DNA from: Cornus controversa | Taxonomy: Eukaryota; Streptophyta; Magnoliopsida; Cornales; Cornaceae | Assembly (NCBI GenBank): GCA_026545225.1 | Contig: CM048849.1 | Span: 48,839,836-48,903,835 of the forward strand | Length of the DNA: 64,000 nt | Reading direction: 5' to 3' | Shown here: positions 50,044 through 62,599 of the stretch, one piece after another | Position numbering within the stretch: the first letter of the stretch is position 1 | Layout: every line of letters begins with the position of its first letter | Notes under the pieces: generated by a model | Database searches by the model: none | The model's input: the letters and a program-made list of their open reading frames with translations, nothing else | Told to the model about the DNA's origin: nothing | Program-made: the position numbers and the translations under genes

Positions 50044-50590
50044 TGTAGGTGCACAAAATCGCCCAACGTAAAATCGATCAATTAATAAGCACATAACACT
50101 CAATAAATAAAGAAATTGAAGTAGACAAACAGAATTTACATGGTTCAGCACAATTTGGCCTACGTCCATGAATGAGAGGAGACTTTCTTTTCATTTCATT
50201 AGATATTACAAGAATTGCACTCAGGATTTCCTTGACCTAGCCACCGTCGGCCTCCTCTTGAGGGGATTTTCTATACGTATTTATACAAGAAGTGTTTCCA
50301 TTCTAGTGCTGATTTGGTGCCGATTACTCCATGATTCTTCCTTGATTTGAGGCTGATTTATATCAGTCCCTTCTCTCAAGGAAAGAATCTAATATTTCCT
50401 AATTTGAACCTGATTTGATGATCTCTCTTTGACCGGTTGACTGTAGCTGCCACATGTGATGTCCACGTTAGCACAATGACTTTCCACGTATCTTTTTCAG
50501 TACTGAGCCAAATCATTTCATGTGTACCATGTTGACTTTTCTTATGCTCAGGTGTCTTCTTCCTATTGGTGGAAATTTTCTTCCCCTACA
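50044..50590 (-). repeat. 5' LTR of the LARD-like element
   Basis: Runs TGTAGGGGAAG... to ...CACCTACA on the minus strand, followed by CTT and the primer-binding site at 50023-50040. Confidence 0.95.
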
Positions 50591-50595
50591 GTTAA

Positions 50596-51220
50596 TTTTG
50601 TCCGAATTTTAGTTTCTATTTTCTTTTTTCTCTTTGTATGAGAATTTATTTTTTCTCCATGCGAAGAAGGGTATTTTTAAATATTATGGAGTATTTGATT
50701 GTGAAAATAGCGAATTAATACTTAATTCAATTTGATTTAATTAATAATGAAATATTAGACCTGCATGCATTAAATGTGAACATAATCACTCTATAATGGA
50801 TCGCATGTTACTGACCAATCATTTAGTTCAACTTAGTCAAACTAGTAACCAATTAAGTGTGACTTGTTGGATTTTGAATAGCATGTAATGCATGAAAAAT
50901 GAAAAATAAATTTATCACAATAATCCTGTACTGCATTCTCACAATAATTAAATTGAGAGATTTTTTTCACTTTTCCATTAAATGAGATATTAGATTTACA
51001 TGCATTAAATGTTATCACATGTTTCCCGACAATTATCTAGTTCAACTTAGTCAAACTAACAATCAATTAAGTGTGACTTGTTCGATTTTGAATCGCATGT
51101 AACGCATGAAAAATGAAAAATAAATTTATCACAACAATCTTTTACCACGTCCTCATAGAAATTGAATTAATTGAATTGAGAGATTTTTCTCACTTTTTCA
51201 TTAAGAAGATGAGCTATGAG
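50596..51220. repeat. Tandem duplication of about 235 bp
   Basis: Copies at about 50747-50980 and 50981-51205 share tagttcaacttagtcaaact, caattaagtgtgacttgtt and catgaaaaatgaaaaataaa. They are moderately diverged. Confidence 0.85.
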
Positions 51221-51600
51221 TGAGCTCACGCTGAGAATACTCAGTGAAAGTAAATTATTAAGGTTAATGCAAATTTTTGGGCTAAATGGGCTTAATTAAG
51301 TGTAATCTGATCTTATGGGCCGAGATGACCAAGCCTGCCCAAAGGCTAGGCCAGAACAATCAGGTTAGGCTTGCTGCTCATTTTCCTTATTGGATGCTGC
51401 AACTCGGGCAGGTTCAACCTAGCCCAACCCAAACCCAGCCCAAAATTTTTTGAGCCTGGGCTGTGTATATTGAATCATGGGCCTGGTCCAGATTGAAATT
51501 TTGGAACTCGAATTTAATTTGGGCCGGGCCCGGGCTGCTATGAATTTTAACCAGAGCCCAACCTAACCTCAATATGTATAAAAATTAAAAATTTAACTGT
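51221..51600. mobile_element. MITE-like sequence with GGGCCGGGCCCGGGC
   Basis: It is rich in gggc, gcccaaccc and gggccgggcccgggct words characteristic of plant miniature elements that read as repeated GGGCC/GGCCC strings. Boundaries are not defined. Confidence 0.35.
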
Positions 51601-52970
51601 CATGAAGAATCAAACTTAGCTCCAATGTTCTACAGGCTCTTTTCCATAATGCCAACACCATCTTTATGTAATATTAGACCAATAAATATATTTATTTAAT
51701 TTATCTTGGAAAGCTAATCACTACAAAAATACTAGTATAAGTTTTTTTTTTTAATAATACCTTAGTGTTAATATTTATTATTTTATTTTTAAATGTATAA
51801 GATTATTTTATTTCCAACATGTTATATATTGTATAAATGCTCATTTACAAAGAGAGTAATAGTGTAGTATGAGATTAATCAACAATAAACCAATTTTAAG
51901 ACAAGATAAAGTTGAGTTGAAGATTAATAAAACACTTACAATTCAACTCATTAGTACAACCAAAGATCTACACTAGCTTACATGATTTATACATCAATTA
52001 ATCAAAATTCCCAATTGAAATGTAAATAATCTACATAACATACTTATACACATTTTATTCCTAGCTTTATAATACATACGTATATCTATTTTACAAATCC
52101 GGAAGATAACCAAATGGAACTGGCTAATGATCACCCTAAAAGTGCGGATCTCGTTTCCGACAATCTGACCAACTTTCTACCTTTTCAGAATTTTTTTCTT
52201 CTTGTCGTCAATGTGTGTGTATCTTGTATCTCCCTTCTAATGTCCTCTTTCTATTTCTTATTCACTCTACGTGAAAACACAATGTCTAATTGCCATTGGG
52301 ATTGGAGCCGACTTTGTCCATAAAAGTATTAAGTAATAACTTATCATATAGTGTCCCAAGATATATAGTATATTATTATAATTAGTTAGTCATATGTGTA
52401 AAAACTCAATTAGATTAATTGATGGATTTAAACCATTTAATCTGAATATTTAATTTTATGAAATTAATTTTTTTCTTTAGTGTCTCGAGATATAAATGAG
52501 TCGTATAACTTATATTACTTTAACTAATGTTAATATTGTATTAATGTCGAGAGATGTTAACGAGAATCTAAAAAATATGTTAATTCAATGAGATATATAC
52601 TTAATATTTGTTCATGATGCTCTATTATTTGGGTAAGATTATTGTTTTTATTTGATTTTAAGATATAGTGAAAATTGTGTCATTGATTTAGTTAATAATA
52701 TAATTTGTAATATTTTTTTGTTATATTTAAAGGGAGAAAATATTATTATAATTTAATTAATGTTTTAAATTTATTTTAATAAATGGTCCAAACTTTCAGT
52801 TTTATATATTAAATATTGTTATTATGTCTTATATAACAAAAGGCAATGTTGAAAAAGTGGTAGAAATTTATAAATAAATTCAAAGTCTCGCGCGCCAAAA
52901 GGATGTTCGATTTCTCATAGCAGCAACATAATTTTTTGAACTTGATTATAATATCAAACCTAAATTTGTA
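51601..52970. other. AT-rich intergenic DNA
   Basis: No gene or bounded repeat recognised. Confidence 0.35.
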
Positions 52971-53268
52971 CATTTTAACAATACAATAAGCCCACACAGG
53001 TGACCAATAATAAATCCAGACCCGAATTTGTAGCCCGAATCACAACCCGATTTGAACCCGAGGTTCTGAAAATTAAAAACGGGTTGAGCTCGGGTTCACA
53101 TGGTCGGGTTCGGGCCGGGCTAGGGTTGACCACTATACACTTAGGGTTGAACCCGAATTGAGCCTCCAACTCGCCCGACCCACCCGAGTTGCAGCCTTAC
53201 TGTATGGACAGTATAAACAATGAAGGGCAACATTTTAACAATACAATAAGCCCGCACAGGTGACCAAT
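52971..53268. repeat. 38-bp direct repeats flanking a MITE-like core
   Basis: The sequence starting cattttaacaatacaataag and ending acaggtgaccaat is at 52971-53008 and 53231-53268 with one mismatch. The core between is rich in CCCGA/TCGGG words and ends acccgagttgcagcctta, the reverse of a hAT-type miniature terminus (TAAGGCTGCAACTCGGGT). The right repeat continues into ggttaagggctc, which looks slightly tRNA-like. Confidence 0.6.
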
Positions 53269-53339
53269 GGTTAAGGGCTCTCACTTGTGGTGAACCGTGG
53301 GTCTCACTCTGGGCGAATCATAAATTCAGACGTTCTGAA

Positions 53340-53510
53340 TTTGACTTTCACTGGACGCAAAAAATTTTCAACTTAAATGATACATGTGGTTTGCGAACGA
53401 TTGCCTACATCCGGAGTTTGTAATACATAATTCTGAACTTAAATGATGCATGCGATTTGCAGGCGATTACCTGCATCACGAGTTTGTAATACATTTTTTT
53501 GCCTAAGCCA
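53340..53510. repeat. Tandem duplication of about 75 bp
   Basis: Two copies of acttaaatgatRcatg(Y)g...ttgc(R)ggcgatt-like sequence ending gagtttgtaatacat lie side by side, with scattered differences. Confidence 0.75.
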
Positions 53511-54189
53511 CATATCTTCATATCTGACAAGTTTGAAACTCAGCCATCATATAAAGCTTTAAAATTTCAATGGCATTGATTATGGCATGACCACTTTTTG
53601 TAGGGTGCATATATAGTCATTAAAACTCAGTGTTGTTCAGTACTAGAGCAGTACTGTATATTAGTAAGATTGATCCTCACTCACTCATGCATATTCACAA
53701 TGTCCAACGTGTCTTGAAATGCAATATATATCAACATTTATTATATATAGAATGTTTAGCTGTATGATTTTTCTATAGTACCATTGTTTGATGCAATTGA
53801 AGTACTACAAACATAAATAAAGTAGTTTCTATTTGGTCTACATCCGTTGTGTACTGATGATAAGAGCTTTTAGATAAAAGTTCGGTGAATCTAAAGCCTT
53901 CTTGATGTTTGTTTTTGTAAATATAACACAATTAGAATTTTAACCTCTAAGTTATAGCAGTTCCCACTTATATGACTATAGTATTCATTCAAGTTTGTTT
54001 TTAAGAACCGCAACTTAGTTTTTTGTATTGTAATTTTCAAGACCCTTGATTAAATAGAAAAAAAAAAGGATTTAAGAAATACAACACCAAATAAGAAGAG
54101 CTTGATATATGGTTAATTGAATCCTCTAATCCTCAATTATATATGCTTTAGTAAACAAACTAAAAGGAATATTCAGAAACCACCATATC
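53511..54189. other. AT-rich intergenic DNA
   Basis: No gene or repeat recognised. Confidence 0.35.
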
Positions 54190-54620
54190 CTGTTAGTAAA
54201 GGAGCAATCAAAGTAGAGTCCATGTGGTTCATGTTGAGGTTGTGGAGCCTAATTTGAAGGCTGATTTACATTGCCATTTTGCAGACTCCGGTCAGGGATC
54301 AAGCTGTCTGGTCAATTTGCGAGAATTCAGGAAATTTTTATAGCCCAAATATTGTTCTGTAGGCTTTTAGGTCCAATTTTAGAATGTTTAGTAGCACACA
54401 TATATACACACACACACATTTAGGGTTTCATACGTGTGTAGATAGAGGCAACCATTTCTGATGAGTTTTCATATTGTAAACCCTCAATCATTGTTGATAA
54501 TGAAACTTTCGGTGCGCTCCACGGATGTAGGCAAAGTTTTTTGCCGAATCATGTAAATTCATGTCAAAGTGATTGTTTTTTATTGACTTGTCCCAATAAT
54601 TCATGAGCGATTGCATGCAC
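54190..54620 (+). mobile_element. Probable LTR fragment (plus orientation)
   Basis: It may open tgttagtaaaggagc and contains gtaaaccctcaatcattgtt and gataatgaaactttcgg. It closes with cacggatgtaggcaaag followed by gccgaatcatgtaaattc, a combination frequent at the 3' end of plant copia LTRs. No precise ends or target-site duplication were identified. Confidence 0.5.
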
Positions 54621-55664
54621 AAGGAGTTCGCAAACAATTGGAGAGTCTAAAGTGGCCAGTGGGAGAGTGTAATAATAATAATAATAATTAAAAAAGTTGA
54701 GTTGGTCATAAGGTCTTCAGTGTTGCTCCTGCAAAACACAGAGGAAATAGACTGGAGAATTTCACAGACCATTGATAAACACATCAGCCACTCCACTGTT
54801 CTTATCAAGGCCTGAAAGATTAAGACCTTCCTTGCACACCAGACTTGGTAAAGGAATAAACTATGGCCAATGGTCATACCAGAAGGTAAGTCTTCAAACT
54901 GTTGCCAACTCTCTAGCTTTAAAGAGATGTCCGACTTTGGTCTAAGGTTCAAAATTTGTGCACTGTGTTTACTATTCATGCTATCAGACATATATATATA
55001 TATATAGTCACTTCCCCTTTAGAAAAGGATTTGACTCATGCATTATTGGTTTCCATATCAGGGTATGTAGATGCATGAGAAATCAAATTTCTCTTCAAAG
55101 TGTAAGAAAAAATCAACACACTTTACTGTTGACTCTAGATTAATTTCATTTTAAGATTTGTGCTTTCTAATTACGCTTCTGTTTCTCACAAATTAAGTGA
55201 TGAATTAGTGTTAGGTGCAACTTTGAAAATTTAAGCATGTATATATTATATAAGTACAAAGAAGGTAATTACAAAAAGCTTGGGCATACCCCACGGCCCA
55301 TAACAAAGGCTAACAGGCCCAAACAAATACTAACCGATACTCTTGTAGTTTGATCCAAAATTTACAACTGCAAAACACATACAAATATATATCCATTTAT
55401 ATGGGGAGACCTTGTGCAATATATTACCATACTCCTAGCTAGCCTCTCTCTTCAACAAGGTTTGCTAAAGATATATGGATGATATACGTGTACCTCATCA
55501 AATGTGACCTCTTCTACTAAGAGTCTCCTTAATTTTCTCCCAGGAAGTTAGAGTTGTATAACAAACTTATGGAAATTATTAGCCTTGTTCTACCCTGACT
55601 CCATCACTGACTGAGGATGTCTCAGGGCTCAAGTGTAAGTGATCACCCACGAATGAAGATGAAC

Positions 55665-55690
<26 letters not shown>
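54621..55690. other. Intergenic DNA
   Basis: A minus-strand open frame (54647-54991, 114 codons) shows no family I can name and is probably chance or decayed repeat. (TA)n and (AG)n runs lie near 55668-55703. Confidence 0.35.
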
Positions 55691-55699
<9 letters not shown>

Positions 55700-55704
<5 letters not shown>

Positions 55705-56204
55705 GTTGATTACTTCAGCCAACGTCTTCCGTGGAAGGTTTTACATCCATAATATACATGTGATGGAATACTCATGAGTGGAATGTATCCCTAAGATGCA
55801 AAAGTCTTGTGCTTGGATATTATAGGGGTTCTTTATCAATAAACAGTAACACAACTAGTAAATGAGGTACTCAATACAATAATAAAGGATTTAGAAAGTA
55901 TATTCGGATGAGGAGTAGAAGTAGAACTTGCTAAATGTAATAGAATATTGAATTGATACCAAATCAACAATAGATAAGGCCCTATATATAGGCTAGCTGC
56001 TAAGGTTAAATAAGGAGAGTAGTAAATGAGGTTATACAAGGTAAGAGATAGGTGAAGTGTATATAGCCCTAACGTTTGTCTAGGTTAATACACATGTGTA
56101 CAATATGAGTATATATAGTATAATGGTTGGTGAGGGTAGGTGGAAGTACACTAGTAGTATAAGGTACATTTTGTACAGTTGTGAGTACAACTCATAATCT
56201 AACA
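55700..56204 (-). repeat. 3' LTR of the copia element (outer end approximate)
   Basis: Starts TGTTAGATTATGAGTTG directly after the polypurine tract. A TATATATAGGGCC-type promoter stretch lies near 55980. Without the 5' LTR in the window its terminus cannot be set exactly. Confidence 0.65.
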
Positions 56205-56805
56205 GCCCCCTCAAACTTGAAGTGGATTATAGGAAGTCATTTTAAGTTTAGAGACAAGATCACGAAAGTGACCTGTCGGAAGAAATTTGGTGAATATGTC
56301 GGCTATCTAATCACGAGAAGTAATGGACCGTAACTCTAAGGCATTCTAAAGAAGACGATGACAAACAAAGTGACAATTAATCTCAATGTGTTTGGTGCAT
56401 TCATGAAAAATGTCATTATGTGCTATCTGAATTGCATTTCTATTATCACAGTAGATAGGAGTAGGAGTTGCAAATGAAACTCCCATGTCGTGAAGAAGCT
56501 AACATAACTATAAAAGTTTAGATGTAATTTCAGTAAGTGCCCTATATTCAGTTTCGGTACTAGATCGAGCAACCATAATTTGTTTTTTGCTATACCAATA
56601 GATGAGTTAATCTCCAAGAAAGAACCAAAATCCTGTAGTGGAATGACGATCTGTGGGATTTCTTACCCAATCTGCATTAGTGTAAGCACTAGAGAACAAG
56701 TGGTGATTGAGAAGAGAAATGAAGTCTATGAAACATGGTACCCTTGAGATAGCGAAGGATACGAAGAACTGCAACAAAATGAGTGGATCTTGGTGTATCC
56801 ATGAA

Positions 56806-57196
56806 CTAACTAATTATATGAATGACATAAGAGATGTATGGATGAGTGATAGTGAGGTATACCAGACTACCAACCAACTGTCGATATAATGTGCCATCAC
56901 AAAGAGGCTCACTATCATGTGGAGTGAGTCTCATGTTGGACTCGAGTGGTGTGTTTGCAATCTTGCTGTCAGTTATCCCAACCTTTGAAAAGAGATTGGA
57001 GATGTACTTTACTTGAATAATATAATACACGTCAGTAGCTGTAGTGATCTCGAGGCCAATAAAATAGCTGAGTGATCTAAGATCTTTCATCTCAAACTGA
57101 CGACTGAAAAAATTGTTTAAGCTCCTAAATACCCTACAAGTCATCTCCAATGATAATTATATCATTGACATAAAGTAGAAGAAAGATGAAACCACA
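56806..57196 (-). pseudogene. Copia reverse transcriptase, C-terminal part
   Basis: Reads LLLYVNDIIIIGDDL, then a stop. After it come FEMKDLRSLSYFIGLEI, the conserved copia block, then KYISNLFSKVGI and YRQLVGSLVYLTITHPYISY. The catalytic YVDD is changed to YVND and an in-frame TAG follows shortly, so the enzyme is dead. Its upstream half lies across the inserted element at 59950 and above. Confidence 0.9.
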
Positions 57197-57201
57197 GTCA
57201 G

Positions 57202-59944
57202 TGTAGAGACCGTGCCCAATTTTGACTATTTTTTTAAAATTTTCATCATTTATTACTTTAAATGCATTTTAAATTATATTTAACATGTTTTGAATATGGG
57301 GAACATGTTTAGAAGGTTGGACTATGATTTATAAAACTTTTGGAAACTTTTGAAAAAGTTTGACTTTTTGGTCAAACCAGGGCCCGGGATGCGACTTAAG
57401 TAGGTCTGGGAATTCAAAAAAATTTCAAAAATATTTATTTTGGGGAATGGATTAAATGAAATATTTAGAGTGTTATGGAAGTGATTTCGAGTCCAACAGA
57501 GTTTTCAAGAATTAATTCGGAGGTCGGGAGGGTACGTTAAGTGGCCCGGGGACAAAATGATCTTTTCGCGCCCCTAGGAGTGAAATAAATATCCCAAGGT
57601 CTGGGATATTTCATATTTATAGATTTCACTCTCTCTCTCTAAAATTCACCACTTCATCTCTCTCCCTTCTCTCTAGATTTTAGGTCACTTGGGGTGTGAT
57701 TTGTAAGATCCCGAAGAAGGAAAGTTTGTAGAGGGCGTTGAGGGCTTCGGTTTGAACCGAACAAAGTCCACATTTTGTGAAGTTGAAAAAGTTAGAATTT
57801 CTCAAAGTTGGATTCAAAGCTTAGAATTTGAGGTAGGGGTGCTAGACTCATCTTTACTTTGATTCTATAGGTCACATATTTGTGACATGAAAGATAAGTT
57901 GGGATTTTTTGAGTTTAGAATTTTATGTATATGTATGTATGTATATATAAATGTGATTTATGCATATGTATAGGTCTAATATGCTATTTAGGGATCATAT
58001 GTGTTGTATATGTGATATTGATACTATATATGCTAATTGTTGAAAATGTGTTCATTTGGTGAAAACATAAAAATGTGGGTGTTTATAGATTTATGCATGA
58101 AAGATATGAATTTCTTGAAAAATGCATAAGTATGATGATTTCCATGATATGAGTGTGATGACATTGTGACAATCTTGAAGTGGAAGAAAAATGCATTGAT
58201 TTGATAAAATGTATTGCGTTGTGTTGATTGAGTGCATTGATGTGATTATGTGCACTATATGAAAAGCGAAGTTTTTGGGGCGTGATAACATTGAAAATTA
58301 AGATAAGGGGATGACCCCTAGGGTGAAAGAGCCAAGACTTGGCCAAGCGGATGGCGCATCCGTCGAAATAGTGAACCGAGAAGCGTAAGCAGAGTTTGGG
58401 TGCCGAAGAGACCCTTACTATGAGGTGGTTTGATAAGCTAGTTCTCATTGAATTCATTTCTGGACTTATGTGGCGTGAGTATATATTTTAATTGTGACTT
58501 GCTCATTTTGCTTCATGTATGTATACATTAAAATGTGAAGCATCACACATGATTTATAAAACGTGATTGTTTATGGGTAAAAAGTATGGATAATTGTCAT
58601 CTAGATTTTAATGATTTCATATACATCCATGCATGGCCGCCTGAGTTAGAGTGGAGTTGGGTGGATCATTCATACTGAGCCGCAGTGGTGCTCACACCCT
58701 ATATACAACTTTTTTTTTCCAGATAAGGCACCAATGGAGGATGAGCCATGATTAGCTCAATGGACCTTGTTGAGTTTCTTTTGGACTTTTGGATCTTTTG
58801 ATATGTATGTAGATGTCCATGCCGTTTTGTGGCATATGGACTCTTTTGAGAAATGTTATTCTTAAAGTTGGACAACATATTTATATTTGAATTTCATATG
58901 TATAATCCATGTTGGACATGTATGGAAGACTTTGAACATAATTGTATAGCCATTAGGGGGGGACACGTGCCCAAAAGTGTCCATTTTGAATTTACGGTAT
59001 GAATGACTTATGAAATGATTTGTATGATTTTAATAGAAATGTATGAGGATTTGTGAGTCTATGGTGATATGAATTTGTGATTTAGAGTGTGTGTATGGTG
59101 ACATACCATTTGTAGATCCTTGGAATGTTGAGTGTTAGATTTGGTTGCAAATGAAAGTGTTGCCGGTCAAATGGATACATTCTGCCCAGATTTTTGGCAA
59201 ATTTTTTTGTGGGGTCTACACAACTCCAAATGGTCTGAAATTTTTACCACATCTTCCCCTAGATGTCTAGTATTCCCAGATTTAATTTGGTGACATTTGG
59301 ACAACTACAGAATTTTATAAAAATCCGAGAATATTCTGCCACCAGATTTCATTATTTCTGCTGGGCACCAACTTTGTTGTCAAAACTGTTTCATTTGGCT
59401 TATATCTAGACATTGAGGTTGATGTAGTCTTGTTCCACGTTTAGTCTAGTTTCTACAGAATTTTAGTTTGCCTCATTCCGAGTTGAAATGAATTTTCTAT
59501 GAATTTTTTTATGACTGCTACGCAGATTGCACCTGGTAGTGCACTGTCCACTAGAGAAGTTACTGTAGCAATTTAGTTATTACCCGGAGATGCAAAATCA
59601 TGGTTTCAGACCATTTCAAAAGGTCTAAATTATATTTTTAAACTTCTTAGAATTATAGTAAGATGGGACAATGGTCCGAAAATTTTTTCGAAACTTTTTA
59701 CGAAAAGTTACTATTCACGAGGGCCGAAAATCATATATTTTTTTTATTGTTCTAAATGATTTCAACGATGAGGACCATGGTTAGTCATGCATATTCACTT
59801 AATTATATGCATATTTAGTTGCTTCCGTGGTTAAGAGAATTGGTTTGGATATTATATTTTCCAAAATGGTTGTTTTGATTAGATTTCATCGTTCACCCCC
59901 ATTTCTCTCGCTCTTAACCGGGTGTTGGAAATCGGGGCGTGACA
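57202..59944. mobile_element. Putative solo LTR, 2,743 bp, TSD gtcag, inside copia reverse transcriptase
   Basis: It starts TGTAGAGACCGTGCCC and ends ATCGGGGCGTGACA, giving the canonical TG...CA termini. The 5-bp duplication gtcag lies at 57197-57201 and 59945-59949. Taking out the insert with one duplication brings the two halves of the copia reverse transcriptase back into one continuous conserved block. This proves an insertion with these exact ends. It has no coding frames, primer-binding site or internal LTR pair that I can see, so a solo LTR of a long-LTR Ty3/gypsy family is the best reading. A short non-autonomous element is the alternative. Confidence 0.9.
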
Positions 59945-59949
59945 GTCAG

Positions 59950-62360
59950 TATGTTGAATGAACATGGCTGAATCATAGGAGTTAGCAGAGTAACCATGAT
60001 GACAAATAGTGGAGTTGAACTTGACAAACCAAGCACGAGGTGTCTGTTTAAGTCCATACAATGCACGTCGAAGTCGACACACCTAATTGGAAGGATGAGA
60101 AAAACCAGGAGGAGGCTAGATGTAAACTTCCTCAAGCAAATCACTATTAAGAAATGCATATTTCACATCCATCTGAAAAAGATTCCAGTGACGAGAGGTA
60201 GCCACTATAATAAGACTACGAACAGATGAAAGACGAGCAACTATAGCAAATGTCTCTTTGTAGTCTATGCCATATTCCTATGTGAACCATTTGACTATAA
60301 GGCTCACCTTGTAGCATTCAACAGAACTATCAGAGCAAGTCTTAATCTTGTACACCCATTTATATCCTGTAGTATATTTTCTATGAGGCAAATCAACCAA
60401 ATCTCATATTTGTGTTTTGGCAAATGCATCTAACTCTTATTTCAATGTTTGTTGCCACAAGGGATTAAAGGATCTCTCACGAAAGGTGTAAGGCTTATGT
60501 AGAGTTGCAAGTGCATGATAACAATGGAAATCACTAAGATATAAAGAAGGAGCTCTTACCCAAGTGGAACGACGAAGATTGGAAGCAATTGTATTGCTAG
60601 GTCCCTCAAATGGACCAGATAACTTGGACTCGGTTGCAGGAGGATTGATTATTTCTGATGATTTTATAAGATGAGAATCAGGAAAAAGATCTACAGAATA
60701 TGATAATGTAGGAATAGGAAATGTATGGTCAGGAACATTAAATGTTGACATAGTATGAAATACCTTGTGTTCCTAGAAAATAACATGACGAGAGATCCTA
60801 AGTCGTTTAGAAATAGGATCATAGCACCAATACCCCTTTTGTTTAAGTCCATACCCATGAAAGCAACAAAGTTGAGAGCGCGATTATAATTTGGTACGTT
60901 CATAAGGTTGGAGCAGAACAAAACAAATATACCCAAATACTCTAAAGTGACTATAATCAGGAGGCTTATTGTAAAGACATTCAGAAGGTGTTTGATTATA
61001 TAAGAGGGGTGAGGGAACTTTATTGATTATATTAATAGAAGTGAGTGCAACTTCACCCCATAAAGAGGAAATAACAGAAACAGAAAGGACAAGTGAGCGA
61101 ACTGAGTCTAGAATTCTGTTGTGATATACCTGGACAGGAAGTGTGAAAAACAGTGCCATAATGTTTTTAAATTTTCATTGTCAAAACAAAATTTTTTGTT
61201 GTTCTTAGAAAACTGAGTTGCAATCATTGTAGCAAAATCTCGAAACATGTTAAGCAATTCAGAATGATTTTTATTAAAAATATCCACGTGAATCATGAGA
61301 AATCGTCCAGAAATATGACAAAGTATCGTGATCCCCCTATAGTAGACACGTATGAAGGCCCCAAAATATTAGAGTGAATAAGATCAAAAAGAGCATAAGC
61401 AAAAGACTCACTTTTATTAAATGGTAAAGCAGACTGTTTGCCTAATTGATATGAAATACAATCAAAAGACTCATGTTTTACTTGTCCCAACAAACCCTGA
61501 GTTGCTAAGATTTTGACGCGAGATAAAGAGGCATGACCTAATTGAGAATGCCATAGTTCAAGAGAAAGGGATGTGAGTTGTGTAGAAGCAATAGAGATAG
61601 TAGAAGTAGGCAGATGAAAAGAGGAAAGTTCGAATGATCGTTCTATCTTATGGCCTATCCCAATGGTCTGACCTGTCTGAGACTCTTGTACAACACAACC
61701 ATTGGAAGAAAATATTATGTTCAAGTTTAACTCAATTAATTAACCAATAGATAAAAGATTAAGAGAAAGGTTTGGTACAAGATAAACATTAGGAATAGTC
61801 AATTGTGAATGAGAAATAGTTCCAATATGACTAATGGACATGGTGGATCCATGAACAGTATATATGATAGGTGAATGACAAATAGGGGTTTGAGTGGTGA
61901 GAAAAGTAGAGTCTGGTATCATGTGATTGCAACAAGCAAAATCAAAATACCAAGAGGAATGTTTACTTGGTGTGATAGAAAGAGCAGAGAAAGATGCACC
62001 TTGATATCGAGATAAAACCTAGTTGAGAAGTGCCTCAAAGTTAGTTACATAGAATGCAGATGGAGAAGATGTCGACTCGTTAGAAGTGCCGATGACTGGT
62101 GTTGGGACTAGTGCTGGTGATGACATAGTATTAGTATTGACCACAGCTGCAGTAGACCGAGTGAGTATAGCACGAGTGCGACAAAAATGATCTAACTAAC
62201 TGGTTGTATTGATTCAATATTGGCCTTCCACATTTGTGTGTCCATAAGAGGAACTGAATCCAATAAGGCATTTACCTCTTCACGTGCAAACTCGGTATCG
62301 AAATCACAACCAAAATGAGCTAAACATGCTTTGAAAGGGTCTTTAAACTCAACCAGCATG
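59950..62360 (-). pseudogene. Copia gag-pol remnant: gag, protease, integrase, N-terminal reverse transcriptase
   Basis: Broken frames give, in order on the minus strand: VPLMDTQMWKANIESI (gag tail); WYFDFACCNHM and LTIPNVYLVPNLSLNLLSIG (protease to pre-integrase); LWHSQLGHASLSRVK; GGSRYFVIFLDDFS (integrase core start); PSPLLYNQTPSECLYNKPPD and FRVFGYICFV (integrase end); and RRALYGLKQTPRAWF (reverse transcriptase). The usual DSGA/DSAC protease triad reads DFAC. Multiple frameshifts separate the blocks. Confidence 0.9.
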
Positions 62361-62599
62361 TTTTCAAATAAAAGAGATAAACAAATTAAAATAAAATTAA
62401 AAATTTACAGCTAACCATAAGTACAAAAATAACACAAGTGCATGAATTAAAATACCAAAACTCACAATAGGTCCCAAAATTTCAGCTTCTTTCTTCCTGT
62501 GTAGTAGTTCTTGTGCCTAAATTCAAACACTCAAAACACCTAAAACAAATTAAAAATAGAATATATACAAGTCCTAAATTATAATTAAACTAGACTTAA

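Larger units (their letters stand above)
42583..50590 (-). mobile_element. Non-coding LTR retrotransposon derivative (LARD-like), 8,008 bp, TSD gttaa
   Basis: Two 547-bp LTRs (42583-43129 and 50044-50590) bound it. They start TGTRGGGGAAGAAAATTTCC and end CACCTMCA on the minus strand. By hand I count 21 substitutions and no indels (about 3.8%). The 5-bp duplication gttaa flanks it at 42578-42582 and 50591-50595. Three bases inside the 5' LTR is TGGCGCCGTCTGTGGGAA (50023-50040), a primer-binding site of the sort used by Ty3/gypsy Tat-type elements. A purine tract ending GGAATTGGGGGCTGAG lies at 43130-43145 next to the 3' LTR. The 6.9-kb interior has no gag or pol frame, so the element needs proteins from a relative. 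Dispersed repeats at 43190-44640 and a nested Athila-like piece lie inside. Confidence 0.95.

Noticed and set aside
54647..54991. 114-codon minus-strand open frame as a gene
   Set aside because: No domain, start context or neighbouring exons; sits next to an LTR fragment and is probably chance.
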